A stretch of DNA of 25,437 nt from an uncultured Collinsella sp. (GTDB lineage: Bacteria > Actinomycetota > Coriobacteriia > Coriobacteriales > Coriobacteriaceae): positions 1 through 25,437 of the forward strand of contig CALLNU010000007.1 in assembly GCA_938005465.1 (NCBI GenBank), written 5' to 3'. The notes beneath the pieces were generated by a model that made no database searches, was not told where the DNA came from, and saw only the letters and a program-made list of their open reading frames with translations. Positions within the stretch are counted from its first letter, which is position 1, and the number at the start of each line of letters is the position of its first letter. The translations under genes and the position numbers were made by a program. This document shows, in pieces, positions 15,165 to 22,939 of this stretch.

Positions 15165-16169
15165 ATGAAAATCAATCACGCGATTCTGCATATCCTGGAC
15201 TTTGACTCTGCCGTCAACGTCATGAGCCAGCGAGAGCTCGATATCGAGAGCCGTACCGTGCGCAACTTCGTGACCACGCATCTGCGCCGCGCACGCACCT
15301 CGGCCGACAATAAACGCGCCACGTTTGCCGAGAACTCCGCATTCGGCGGCGAGCTCAAGGGCTATTTCTTTGGTGAGCGTGAGTTCGTGGACCTGTCTCA
15401 GCAGATTGCGGAGTTCATCTCTTCCGAACTTACCAAGGCCGAGAAAGCCGAGTCCACTGACGTGCTTGTGGCGGACTTTGATGACGATGAGGATGCCCGC
15501 TGGTTTGCCGTGATGCTGCTGGGCTCCAAGCAGGCTTTTATGCACGAGGTAGGTCGCGAAGAGGGCGAGGTGCGCAACGACATTGCGCGCCACTACGCCA
15601 TTCTGCCGAATCCCTCGCAAAAGGTGCCGAGCTATGCAATCGTGCGTGCAAGCACCATGGAGATCGGCTATGTGGACAAGAAACGCAAGATCGCCGGCGA
15701 GGACCGTATGCTTATCCCCGATGGCCTGCTGCAGTGCGACACGGGCGTATCGGGCAAGGAGGTCATCGACACCGTGACGCGTGTGGTCGGGGAAGTCGCC
15801 GAGGAGCACGGTGCCAATACGGCCGTAGCGCTCGCCAAGGTTAAGGCTGCTGTTGCCGAGAAGGTCGAGGATGACGAGGAGCTGCCGCCTTGGGATATCG
15901 TCGACGAGGTCTTTGAGGACGAGCCGGTCATCAAGGAGAGCGTGCGCGCGGCACTGACCGAGGAGAAGGTGCCTGAGCGTGTGCCCGTGGAGCGCAAGCA
16001 GGTCGAACGCGCGGCGGTGCGCAATCATAAGATCCGTACCGACACGGGTATCGAGATCAGCTTCCCGGCCGAGATGGGTTCCAACTCCGAGTACATCGAG
16101 TTCGTCAATGAGCCTAACGGCCTCATCTCCATCGAGCTCAAAAACATCGGGTCAATTGAGAATCGATAA
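15165..16169 (+). CDS. Nucleoid-associated protein, NdpA/YejK (NA37) family
   Basis: A 334-aa cytoplasmic protein starting KINHAILHILDFDSAVNVMSQRELD, as in Gram-positive members of the 37-kDa nucleoid-associated family. Internal family-like features are FFGEREFVDLSQQIAEFI, the segment WFAVMLLGSKQAFMHEV, and a C-terminal RTDTGIEISFPAEMGSNSEYIEF. The protein is rich in Asp, Glu and Lys in its middle. The family binds the chromosome; its detailed role is unclear. Two in-frame ATGs lie 9 nt apart (15156 and 15165); the second aligns with the usual start and has GGA 10 nt upstream. It is a single gene between the hydrolase and a terminator. Confidence 0.75.
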   Translation: MKINHAILHILDFDSAVNVMSQRELDIESRTVRNFVTTHLRRARTSADNKRATFAENSAFGGELKGYFFGEREFVDLSQQIAEFISSELTKAEKAESTDVLVADFDDDEDARWFAVMLLGSKQAFMHEVGREEGEVRNDIARHYAILPNPSQKVPSYAIVRASTMEIGYVDKKRKIAGEDRMLIPDGLLQCDTGVSGKEVIDTVTRVVGEVAEEHGANTAVALAKVKAAVAEKVEDDEELPPWDIVDEVFEDEPVIKESVRAALTEEKVPERVPVERKQVERAAVRNHKIRTDTGIEISFPAEMGSNSEYIEFVNEPNGLISIELKNIGSIENR

Positions 16170-16192
16170 ACTGCGCTTGTAATCTGCAGACA

Positions 16193-16236
16193 AAGCAAAA
16201 AGGCCGGAACCCTTCGGGGCTTCGGCCTTTTTGCTT
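16193..16236. terminator. Bidirectional intrinsic terminator after the NdpA-like gene
   Basis: AAGCAAAAAGGCCG (16193-16206) pairs perfectly with CGGCCTTTTTGCTT (16223-16236), with an inner CC-TTCG-GG mini-hairpin. T runs are present on both strands. Confidence 0.88.
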
Positions 16237-16275
16237 GGGATTGAATTGCGCCGCAGGTTGAGCATACGCCAGCGA

Positions 16276-16373
16276 AAACGCCCCTAGGCGAGCAAGGTGA
16301 CGCGAAAGAGGAGGGCATTGACCTTCTGGTCATGCCCGACGATTGAACGTCAGATTGCCGCCTAGGGGCGTTT
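16276..16373. repeat. 98-bp nested inverted repeat (cruciform / MITE-like or structured RNA)
   Basis: Perfect 15-bp outer arms: AAACGCCCCTAGGCG (16276-16290) and its complement (16359-16373). Inside lies a second imperfect pair, GCAAGGTGACG (16292-16302) with CGTCAGATTGC (16348-16358). Inside that is a third, GGGCATTGACC (16313-16323) with GGTCATGCCC (16328-16337) around TTCT. All three nest, so the whole unit folds as one long stem. It lies between convergent genes and has no T tract, so it is not an ordinary terminator. Confidence 0.6.
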
Positions 16374-16386
16374 GCAGCGTCGGGTC

Positions 16387-16414
16387 GTTACGGCGTTTGG
16401 TAAAACGCCGTAAC
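16387..16414. repeat. Perfect 12-bp hairpin just beyond dapH
   Basis: GTTACGGCGTTT (16387-16398) and AAACGCCGTAAC (16403-16414) around GGTA, 2 bp beyond the dapH stop. There is no T run on the minus strand, so it is a 3'-end stabilising stem or a Rho-assisted terminator rather than a classic intrinsic one. Confidence 0.55.
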
Positions 16415-16416
16415 TA

Positions 16417-17136
16417 TTAAAGCTGGCGCAGGCCCTCTTCCAGGCCGGTCTTGCTGTCGGTCTTCTCGTCGCGCATCTTGATGGCGCGGGCGGGGACACC
16501 GGCCACGACGGCGCCGGCGGGGACGTCCTCGACGCACACGGCGCCGGCGGCAACTACAGCACCCTTGCCCACGTGCACGCCTTCCAGGACCACGGCGTTT
16601 GCGCCGATCATGACATCGTCCTCGATGATGACGGGCGTGGCGCTGGCGGGCTCCACAACGCCTGCCAGCACGGTGCCGGCGCCGATGTGGCAGTTCTTGC
16701 CCACGGTGGCGCGACCGCCCAGCACGGCGCCCATATCGATCATGGAACCCTCGCCGATAACGGAGCCGATGTTGATGATGGCGCCCATCATGATGACGGC
16801 ACGGTCGCCAATCTCGACGCGGTCGCGGATGATCGCGCCCGGCTCGATGCGGGCGTTGATGCCCTTAAGGTCGAGCATGGGCACGGCGGAGTTGCGGCAA
16901 TCGTTTTCAACGTCGTAGTAATCGATGGAATCGGCATTGGCGTCCAGGATGGTCTTGAGCTCGTCCCAGTCGCCAAAGACGGTCTTGCCGCGACGGCCGC
17001 CGTAGACATGTGCGTCGCCCCAGGCAACCTTCATGCCCGGCTTCTCGCGCACGTACAGCTTGACGGGCGTCTTTTTGGGCGCGGTGGCGATATAGTTGAT
17101 AATCTCCTGTGCATCCATCTCGGCTGCGTTGCTCAT
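16417..17136 (-). CDS. dapH: Tetrahydrodipicolinate N-acetyltransferase
   Basis: A 239-aa left-handed beta-helix acyltransferase that acetylates L-2,3,4,5-tetrahydrodipicolinate with acetyl-CoA in the acetylase branch of the diaminopimelate pathway. The N-terminal helical domain starts MDAQEIINYIATAPKKTPVK. The hexapeptide repeats run from about residue 85 to 215 (for example ARIEPGAIIRDRVEIGDRAV, then NCHIGAGTVLAGV and VMIGANAVVLEGVHVGKGAVV). Length and the KKTPVKLY segment match DapH rather than the succinyl enzyme DapD. The start follows AGGAGA by about 7 nt. It is last in the lysA-dapA, dapB, dapH operon, 39 bp after dapB, and probably under the upstream lysine riboswitch. Confidence 0.9.
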   Translation of the reverse strand: MSNAAEMDAQEIINYIATAPKKTPVKLYVREKPGMKVAWGDAHVYGGRRGKTVFGDWDELKTILDANADSIDYYDVENDCRNSAVPMLDLKGINARIEPGAIIRDRVEIGDRAVIMMGAIINIGSVIGEGSMIDMGAVLGGRATVGKNCHIGAGTVLAGVVEPASATPVIIEDDVMIGANAVVLEGVHVGKGAVVAAGAVCVEDVPAGAVVAGVPARAIKMRDEKTDSKTGLEEGLRQL

Positions 17137-17175
17137 TTGCTATCTCTCCTTTGGGTGGATTCGGTTGATACCTGG

Positions 17176-17916
17176 TTAGGCAAACATGACCTTGTCGAAC
17201 GTATAGAAGCCGGGTTCGCGGGTGACGAGCTTCTGCGCGGCTGCCAAGGCGCCGTTGACAAAGATCTGACGGCTCGTGGCGCGGTGGGTGAGCGTGACCT
17301 CCTCGTCCTGGCCAAAGAAGCTCACCTCGTGCACGCCGGTGACGGTGCCGCCGCGCAGCGAGTGCATACCGATTTCCTTGGGATCGCGTGCTCCGCACAT
17401 GCCCTCGCGGCCATAGACGGGGTGGTAGCCTGCCTCGGGCTCGGCTTCGACGACGGCGTCGAGCAGTAGCTTGGCAGTGCCGCTGGGGGCGTCGACCTTT
17501 TGGTTGTGGTGCGTCTCGACAATCTCGCAGTCAAAGCCGGGCAGCTCACGCGTGGCCTGGGCCACTAGATGACGCAGGGCTGCGATGCCGATGGAGTAAT
17601 TGCCCGAGTGCATAACGCGGGTGTTCTGGCCCAGCTCACGCAGGCGGTCCATCTGCTCGGGGGTGTAGCCTGTGGTGCCCGAGACCAACGCCGCGCCCGT
17701 GCGCTCGACATAGGAGACGACGGCTTCGAAGGTCACGACGTTCGAGAAGTCGATGATAACGTCGGCCGCCGGGGCGCTCTCGAGCTCGGACAGATCAAAA
17801 CCGATCTGGGCGACGATATCAAAAACGGGCTGCCCGCCGGCGTCGACAATGCCTTCGGCGGTAGTGCGGATGAGCGAGCCCATGCGGCCCGTTCCCATAA
17901 TGACGGTCTTAATCAA
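17176..17916 (-). CDS. dapB: 4-hydroxy-tetrahydrodipicolinate reductase
   Basis: A 246-aa NAD(P)H-dependent enzyme making tetrahydrodipicolinate, the substrate of DapH encoded next. The nucleotide loop MGTGRMGS is at 7-14. The catalytic signature ETHHNQKVDAPSGTA has H136, H137 and K140. The C-terminal GGTVTGVHEVSFFGQDEEVTLTH block is typical of the family. The only sensible start is TTG at 17916, whose codon overlaps the dapA stop by 8 bp (TTGATTAA), with GGGAG about 9 nt upstream. This implies translational coupling to the DapA half of the fusion. Confidence 0.9.
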   Translation of the reverse strand: MIKTVIMGTGRMGSLIRTTAEGIVDAGGQPVFDIVAQIGFDLSELESAPAADVIIDFSNVVTFEAVVSYVERTGAALVSGTTGYTPEQMDRLRELGQNTRVMHSGNYSIGIAALRHLVAQATRELPGFDCEIVETHHNQKVDAPSGTAKLLLDAVVEAEPEAGYHPVYGREGMCGARDPKEIGMHSLRGGTVTGVHEVSFFGQDEEVTLTHRATSRQIFVNGALAAAQKLVTREPGFYTFDKVMFA

Positions 17917-20218
17917 GCAGACCAGCTCCCTTCAGAGCATCGGTAAGTGCAGCGCGCGTGTCGTCTGCCATGGGGCACAGCGGCATACGGTAGTTTGCCT
18001 CGATCATACCCATCTGGGCGAGCGCCTCTTTGACGGGGATGGGGTTGACCTCACTAAAGAGGGCATTGATGAGCGGCTGGCCGGCAATCTGGATATCGCG
18101 GGCGCGTGCCACGTCACCGTCCAGATAGGCGCGGCACATGTCGTGCACGAGCTGCGGCTGAACATCGGCCCACACGCTGATGGTGCCCGAGGCACCCAGG
18201 CTCATGAGCGGTACGGTAAGCGCGTCCTCGCCCGAGTACATGCGGAAGTCGTCTGACAGCAGGTGGGCGATCTTGGCCGCGTAGGCGACGTTGCCCGAGG
18301 CCTCCTTAATACCCATGATGTTGGGGTGCGCGGCCAGGCGTTCTACGTTGCGCTCGCTGATGCCGCAGCCACAGCGGCCGGGGATGTTGTACAGGATGCA
18401 GGGGATGTCCACGGCATCGGCGACGGTCTTAAAGTGCTGATAGATACCCTCTTCATTGGACTTGTTGTAGTAGGGGGTAATGAGCAGCAGACCGTCGGCG
18501 CCCAGGCCCTGATAGGTGAGCGACTTGGTGAGCATGGTCTGCGTGGAGTTGGAGCCCGAGCCGGCAATAACGGGGACGCGTCCTGCAACATGCTTGACCA
18601 CAGCGGCGACGACGGAGTTGTCCTCGTCATCGGTCATCGTGGCACTCTCACCGGTGGTGCCCAGGGTGAGGATGGCGTCAGTGCCATTTTGCAGGTGGAA
18701 ATCGATAAGGCGCTCAAGCGCGTCAAAGTCGACACTGCCGTCCTTTTTAAACGGCGTGACAAGGGCGACGATTGAGCCCTCGAGATTGCGGATATCCATG
18801 TTCTTCTCCTTCGCTTCCGCGATCTGGACGCGTTTGTTCCATTGGGCGGCGACTGCTAGGCGCTCGTCCTGAGCGCGACGGCGGGCGCTTTCGGCGCGCG
18901 ATTTGGCCAGCAGCTCGCGGCCGCACGGCAGCACGTCGAGCGTGGCAAAGTAATCGCCCGGGCGCTCGGCGCGGCGAATGAGGTCTGCCGAGCCATCGGG
19001 GCGCAGCAGGACCTCGGCGGAGCGCAGGCGGCCGTTGTAGTTGTAGCCCATAGAGTGGCCATGCGCGCCGGTGTCGTGAATCACGAGCAGGTCGCCCATG
19101 TCGATATGCGGAAGCTCGCGGTCGATGGCGAACTTGTCATTGTTCTCGCACAGATTGCCCGTGATGTCGTACGTGTTCGTGACGGTGGCTGCGGTTTTAT
19201 CGGGACCGTCCGGCTGACCCATCACCGTGATGTGGTGGTAAGCGCCATACATGGCGGGACGAATGAGGTCGACGGCACTGGCGTCCACGCCGATATAGTC
19301 CTTGTAGATCTGCTTCTCGTGGATGGCCTTGGTGACCAGGCACCCATAGGGACCCATCATAAAGCGGCCCATCTCGGTGCAGATCGCCACATCGCCCATG
19401 CCAGCGGGAACCAGAATCTCGTCGTATGCCGCGTGCACTCCCTCGCCGATGGCGTGAATATCGTTGGCCTGCTGCTCGGGCAGATAGGGGATACCGACGC
19501 CGCCGGACAGATTGATAAAGGCGACATGTGCGCCGGTCTCGCGCTCCAGGCGCACGGCAAGTTTAAAGAGGATGCGTGCGAGCTTGGGATAGTAGTCGTT
19601 AGTGACGGTGTTACTGGCAAGGAAGGCATGGATGCCAAAATTCTCGGCGCCCCTGGCCTTGAGCATGCGGAAGGCCTCAAAGAGCTGCTCGGTGGTCATG
19701 CCATATTTGGAGTCGCCCGGGTTGTCCATGATGCCGTTGGAGAGCTGGAACAGACCGCCTGGATTAAAGCGGCAGCTGACCGTCTTGGGGATGGGCCCCG
19801 CAACGCGCTCAAAGAACTCGATGTGGCTGATGTCGTCAAAGTTGACGATGGCACCCAGCTTGTCGGCGAGCTCAAAGTCGGCAGCCGGCGTGTCGTTGGA
19901 CGAGAACATGATGTCGTGTCCCGTGATACCCAGCGATCGGGCGATCATGAGCTCGGTATAGCTCGAGCAATCGCAGCCGCAGCCGTATTCGTTGAGAATG
20001 GAAATGAGCGCCGGGTTGGGATTGGCCTTGACGGCAAAGTATTCCTTAAAGCCCGGATTCCATGCAAAGGCGTCGCGCACTTCTTGCATGTTGCGGCGGA
20101 TGCCCGCCTCGTCGTATAGATGAAACGGCGTGGGGAACTGCTCGACGATATACTCGAGCGTCTCCTTGTCCACAAACGGCTGCTTGGCCGCATACGCCTC
20201 GTTGGGGGTCAATGCCAT
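17909..20218 (-). CDS. lysA-dapA: LysA-DapA fusion: diaminopimelate decarboxylase + 4-hydroxy-tetrahydrodipicolinate synthase
   Basis: One 769-codon frame joins the last and first enzymes of the DAP/lysine branch. Residues about 1-440 are LysA, a PLP decarboxylase with K64 in YFAVKANPNP, the glycine-rich NLSGGVGIPY, CENND (the usual CExxD active-site motif) and the YNYNGRLRS end. Residues about 441-473 form a charged helical linker. Residues 474-769 are a complete 296-aa DapA with LTLGTTGES, YYNKS, YNIPGRCGCG and the Schiff-base Lys in GIKEASGN. At the junction the codons for K-E-K-N contain AAGGAG 7 nt before the ATG at 18799, so free DapA could also be made by internal initiation. The fusion is probably real rather than a lost stop, because the linker is long and protein-like. 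The first gene after the lysine riboswitch. Confidence 0.85.
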   Translation of the reverse strand: MALTPNEAYAAKQPFVDKETLEYIVEQFPTPFHLYDEAGIRRNMQEVRDAFAWNPGFKEYFAVKANPNPALISILNEYGCGCDCSSYTELMIARSLGITGHDIMFSSNDTPAADFELADKLGAIVNFDDISHIEFFERVAGPIPKTVSCRFNPGGLFQLSNGIMDNPGDSKYGMTTEQLFEAFRMLKARGAENFGIHAFLASNTVTNDYYPKLARILFKLAVRLERETGAHVAFINLSGGVGIPYLPEQQANDIHAIGEGVHAAYDEILVPAGMGDVAICTEMGRFMMGPYGCLVTKAIHEKQIYKDYIGVDASAVDLIRPAMYGAYHHITVMGQPDGPDKTAATVTNTYDITGNLCENNDKFAIDRELPHIDMGDLLVIHDTGAHGHSMGYNYNGRLRSAEVLLRPDGSADLIRRAERPGDYFATLDVLPCGRELLAKSRAESARRRAQDERLAVAAQWNKRVQIAEAKEKNMDIRNLEGSIVALVTPFKKDGSVDFDALERLIDFHLQNGTDAILTLGTTGESATMTDDEDNSVVAAVVKHVAGRVPVIAGSGSNSTQTMLTKSLTYQGLGADGLLLITPYYNKSNEEGIYQHFKTVADAVDIPCILYNIPGRCGCGISERNVERLAAHPNIMGIKEASGNVAYAAKIAHLLSDDFRMYSGEDALTVPLMSLGASGTISVWADVQPQLVHDMCRAYLDGDVARARDIQIAGQPLINALFSEVNPIPVKEALAQMGMIEANYRMPLCPMADDTRAALTDALKGAGLLD
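18799..18811 (-). promoter_or_regulatory. Internal ribosome-binding site and start for DapA
   Basis: AAGGAGAAGAAC lies directly before an in-frame ATG (18799) that coincides with the normal DapA N-terminus (MDIRNLEGSIVALVTPF). Spacing is optimal, so dual products (LysA-DapA and free DapA) are possible. Confidence 0.5.
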
Positions 20219-20289
20219 GTCCCGTAAACCTCGCTATCCAGACGGCGCCATCTGCGCATCGAATCCGCATAGCGTGGACCCAATGTCCG

Positions 20290-20446
20290 GATAGCGCTCC
20301 CGCATTGCTGCAGACAGTCCTGCGGGTGTTTCCCGCAGGCCCACCAGGTTGTTCGTGCCTGAAAAACCCAGTTCGGCGGGTTTCGCCTCCCCGCGGGGTC
20401 AAAGCCTGCCGGCTCGCCCGCGGCTCTTCGTGCCCGCGCCTCTATC
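20290..20446 (-). promoter_or_regulatory. Lysine riboswitch (L box)
   Basis: Read on the minus strand, the leader begins GATAGAGGCGCG (20446 down) and ends GGGAGCGCTATC (to 20290), the P1 strands and flanking core of the lysine aptamer. Between them lie the conserved-type GCCGAA, CTGGGTTTTTC...CTGG-TGGGCC, and GGACTGTC segments. It sits before lysA-dapA, dapB and dapH, which fits feedback by lysine. The platform between the aptamer and the lysA start (20289-20219) has no T-tract terminator. It contains two further CGCTAT/ATAGCG segments, one just before the ribosome-binding site, so translational control is more likely. Confidence 0.85.
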
Positions 20447-20457
20447 AAGTGGTAACG

Positions 20458-20486
20458 ACCCTACCACGTTGCACTTTACCAAACAA
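20458..20486 (-). promoter_or_regulatory. Promoter of the lysine operon
   Basis: On the minus strand TTGTTT (20486-20481) and TAGGGT (20463-20458) are separated by 17 bp, immediately upstream of the riboswitch. The -10 is imperfect. The remaining bases to the divergent M20 gene (20487-20596) are AT-rich and must hold that gene's promoter, which I could not fix. Confidence 0.45.
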
Positions 20487-20596
20487 GAGTATTCGTATAT
20501 AACGTTTAAAAAATGCAGCATCATGCTAGAAACGAGGGCGCCACAATCCTGCGTCACAATAGGTGACAACTGAGTTGCCCCATGAAAGGAATCCCC

Positions 20597-21784
20597 ATGA
20601 CCGAGCTCCAAGAACTCCGTCGCTATCGTCGCGACCTGCATCGCATTCCGGAGCTCGACTTCGATCTTCCGCAAACTATCGCCTATATCGAGGGCGTGCT
20701 CGCTCCGCTTGCCTGCGAGGTGATCCATCCGTGCCCCAGCTGCGTCTGCGCTTTCTTCGACGCTGGCACGGGTGCCTCGCATGCCACGGCGATTCGTGCC
20801 GATATGGATGCGTTGCCTATTGCGGAGACGACGGGCGCCGCTTTTGCCTCGACGCATCCCGGCAAGATGCACGCGTGCGGCCACGACGGGCACATGGCTA
20901 TGGCCCTCGCGGCGGCAACTTTTGTCGACCGTACGATTCGTGAGCAGCCGGGCGTTATTAAGCGCAACGTGCTTTTTGTGTTCCAGCCGGCCGAGGAAAC
21001 AACCGGTGGCGCTAAGACGGTATGCGAGAGCGGCGTGTTCGAGCGCTACGGGGTCGACCGCATCTTTGGCTTTCACGTGTGGCCCGATCTTCCTGCCGGT
21101 ACGCTGGCGAGCTGTCCCGGTCCGCTGCTGGCGCGCTCGAGCGAGACGCACATTCATATCCATGGCACGAGCATCCATATCGCCAAGACCTACGGCGTTC
21201 CAGTCGAGGAATCACATGACGCAGCGCTGGCGGCGGCAAAGTTCCTGGTTGCCGAGCGCGAGCTGATGGACGAGCTGGGTGCCGATGAGCCCTGCATCGG
21301 TAAGTTTGGCCTGCTGCAGGCCGGCACCGTCTGCAATGCGGTGGCGGGGGAGGCCCATGTTGCCGGTAGCTTGCGTGTGTTTACGGACGCCATGTTCGAC
21401 CGTGCGCGCGAGGGCGTACGTCGTGCGCTCGACGAGGCGTGCACCGCAACGGGCTGTACGTACGATCTCGACTTTGCCGAGGGCTATCCGCCAGTCGATA
21501 ACGACCCCGAGTTGTTTGCCCACATTGCGCCTGCCTTGCCCGAGCTGCAACTTGTGGACGAGCCGCTGTTAATTGCCGAGGACTTTGCTTTCTATCAGCG
21601 CCATCTGCCGGGCGTGTTCTTCTTGCTGGGCACGGGCGTGCCAGAAGGACAAGAAAACCCGATCGACGCTGATGACTGCCCAGCCTATGCGATGAGCGCT
21701 CTGCATACCGATACCATGCTCTTTGACGAGGAGATTCTTCTCAAAGGCCTCGATGTCTACAAACGATTGCTTTTGCTTGACTAA
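20597..21784 (+). CDS. M20 amidohydrolase, N-acetyldiaminopimelate deacetylase-like
   Basis: A 395-aa M20D-type metallo-amidohydrolase. Metal-binding features are ADMDALP (D69/D71), HACGHDGHM (C94, H96) and PAEETTGG (E133, E134); a late His lies in ALHTDTML. The dimerisation domain is in the middle third. Such enzymes include N-acetyl-LL-diaminopimelate deacetylase and hippurate or indole-acetyl amino acid hydrolases. The position divergent from the lysA-dapA, dapB, dapH operon, and the need for a deacetylase in that pathway, favour the DAP role. An ATG at 20582 precedes the AAAGGA site, so 20597 with 7-nt spacing is chosen. Confidence 0.8.
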   Translation: MTELQELRRYRRDLHRIPELDFDLPQTIAYIEGVLAPLACEVIHPCPSCVCAFFDAGTGASHATAIRADMDALPIAETTGAAFASTHPGKMHACGHDGHMAMALAAATFVDRTIREQPGVIKRNVLFVFQPAEETTGGAKTVCESGVFERYGVDRIFGFHVWPDLPAGTLASCPGPLLARSSETHIHIHGTSIHIAKTYGVPVEESHDAALAAAKFLVAERELMDELGADEPCIGKFGLLQAGTVCNAVAGEAHVAGSLRVFTDAMFDRAREGVRRALDEACTATGCTYDLDFAEGYPPVDNDPELFAHIAPALPELQLVDEPLLIAEDFAFYQRHLPGVFFLLGTGVPEGQENPIDADDCPAYAMSALHTDTMLFDEEILLKGLDVYKRLLLLD

Positions 21785-21798
21785 GGCGCAAAGGACTA

Positions 21799-21875
21799 TT
21801 TGTTCTAGAAAACACGAACAAACGTACGGTATAATAGAGATGTAAGTCTATAGAAACGTTTGACGTTACTAACGT
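21799..21875 (+). promoter_or_regulatory. higBA promoter with two inverted repeats
   Basis: TATAAT at 21830-21835 is a perfect -10. TTTGTTC (21799-21805) and GAACAAA (21816-21822) form a 7-bp inverted repeat across the -35 region. A second palindrome, ACGTTACTAACGT (21863-21875), lies just before the higB ribosome-binding site (AAGG). Either could be the autoregulatory operator bound by the antitoxin or the toxin-antitoxin complex. Confidence 0.5.
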
Positions 21876-21886
21876 AAGGCGATACT

Positions 21887-22168
21887 ATGATTGCATCGTA
21901 TAAAGATGAGGATACCGAACGCTTTGCCATGGGTGCGCGGGTCAGGAGGTTCGTGCCCTTTGAGCGTGTTGCGTTGAGGAAGATTCGCCAACTGCAGGTT
22001 TGTGCTTCGCTTGATGATCTTCGCGTTCCACCGGGCAACCGCCTGGAAGCTTTGAAGGGCGATCGTGCCGGTCAATATAGCATCCGTGTTAACGAGCGCT
22101 ATCGGGTCTGTTTTGAGTGGAGACAGGAGATGGCTTGGAATGTCGAAATCGTCGATTATCACAAGTGA
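21887..22168 (+). CDS. higB: HigB-like toxin (RelE superfamily)
   Basis: A 93-aa protein of the RelE/HigB ribosome-dependent mRNA interferase group. The C-terminal half has the usual layout: IRQLQVCASLDDLRVPPGNRLEALKG, then GQYSIRVNERYRVCFEW with the conserved basic residues, then VEIVDYHK. Its gene comes before and overlaps the antitoxin gene, the typical higBA order. The ATG at 21887 follows AAGG by about 8 nt. Confidence 0.88.
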   Translation: MIASYKDEDTERFAMGARVRRFVPFERVALRKIRQLQVCASLDDLRVPPGNRLEALKGDRAGQYSIRVNERYRVCFEWRQEMAWNVEIVDYHK

Positions 22169-22481
22169 TGAGACTTCGGCCGATTTGCTGTCGCCGGTGA
22201 CTCCTGGTGAGCTTCTCAAAGAGGAGTTTCTTGTTCCCATGGGCATTTCTCAATATCGCCTTGCGAAAGAGACTGGGATTCCGGCTCAGCGTATCGGGCA
22301 GATTGTCTTGGGAAAACGTCGCGTGACGGCCGACACCGACCTCCGTCTTTGCCGTTATTTTGGCCTGACGGATGGTTATTGGCTGCGCGCTCAGGTGGCG
22401 TTTGACCTTGAGGCCGAGAAAAGGCGGATCGAACCGGAACTCGACAAGATCGTTCCTGTTCAGCAGGCTATCGCACTGTAG
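22140..22481 (+). CDS. higA: HigA-like antitoxin (XRE family)
   Basis: A 113-aa HTH antitoxin: TPGELLKEEFLVPMGISQYRLAKETGIPAQRIGQIVLGKRRVTADTDLRLCRYFGLTDGYWLRAQ is the standard HigA/VapI helix-turn-helix block. The start at 22140 lies inside the toxin gene (29-bp overlap) and follows AGGAG by 10 nt. The gene product should neutralise HigB and repress the operon through the palindromes upstream. Confidence 0.9.
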   Translation: MSKSSIITSDETSADLLSPVTPGELLKEEFLVPMGISQYRLAKETGIPAQRIGQIVLGKRRVTADTDLRLCRYFGLTDGYWLRAQVAFDLEAEKRRIEPELDKIVPVQQAIAL

Positions 22482-22510
22482 TGCTCAAAGATGATGGGGG
22501 TGGCGCGGCG

Positions 22511-22834
22511 ATGAGGCGACGCCGACAGTCTGCCGTATATAGTCCGGGTGGATGCGGGTGCGGTTTGCTGCTGCTTCCGGTTATTGCTGTGAGCATTGGC
22601 GTGATGTTTGCGCTTGCCGGGCTTGCCGCGGCGGCGCTCGTGCTGTTTATCACTGCCATCGGCGTGACGATTTGGCTCTGCCGCAATCGCGAGCAACGCC
22701 GTGCCGACGGTAAAACCAATGTCGGCTGGGTCGTCTTTCTGATCATTGCGTACCTGCTGAGTGCCAGCTACCTTGTTTTCTTTGTCCTGTTGATGATCAG
22801 TGCCTTTACCGGGGAATACGTCACGGTGGGTTGA
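22511..22834 (+). CDS. Small membrane protein of unknown function
   Basis: About 107 aa, with a basic N-terminus (MRRRRQ), a Gly/Cys turn (PGGCGCG) and three hydrophobic segments: LLLLPVIAVSIGVMFALAG with AAAALVLFITAIGVTIWL, then VVFLIIAYLLSASYLVFFVLL. No family is recognised. The start is uncertain: GTG at 22481 overlaps the higA stop, while ATG 22511 follows a G-rich stretch. It may be co-transcribed with higBA. Confidence 0.5.
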   Translation: MRRRRQSAVYSPGGCGCGLLLLPVIAVSIGVMFALAGLAAAALVLFITAIGVTIWLCRNREQRRADGKTNVGWVVFLIIAYLLSASYLVFFVLLMISAFTGEYVTVG

Positions 22835-22939
22835 TGCACTGCCAGCAGACGGTCGCGCGCAGTGCGTTTGCTCGGTGTTTGGATAACTGCATTGGTCGTT
22901 TACCGCAGCCTTAGCTCTCAGCTAATGAATTCAAGTTCA

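Noticed and set aside
19055..20119. Plus-strand open frame of 354 codons
   Set aside because: It is antisense to the LysA half of the fusion, which carries all active-site motifs.
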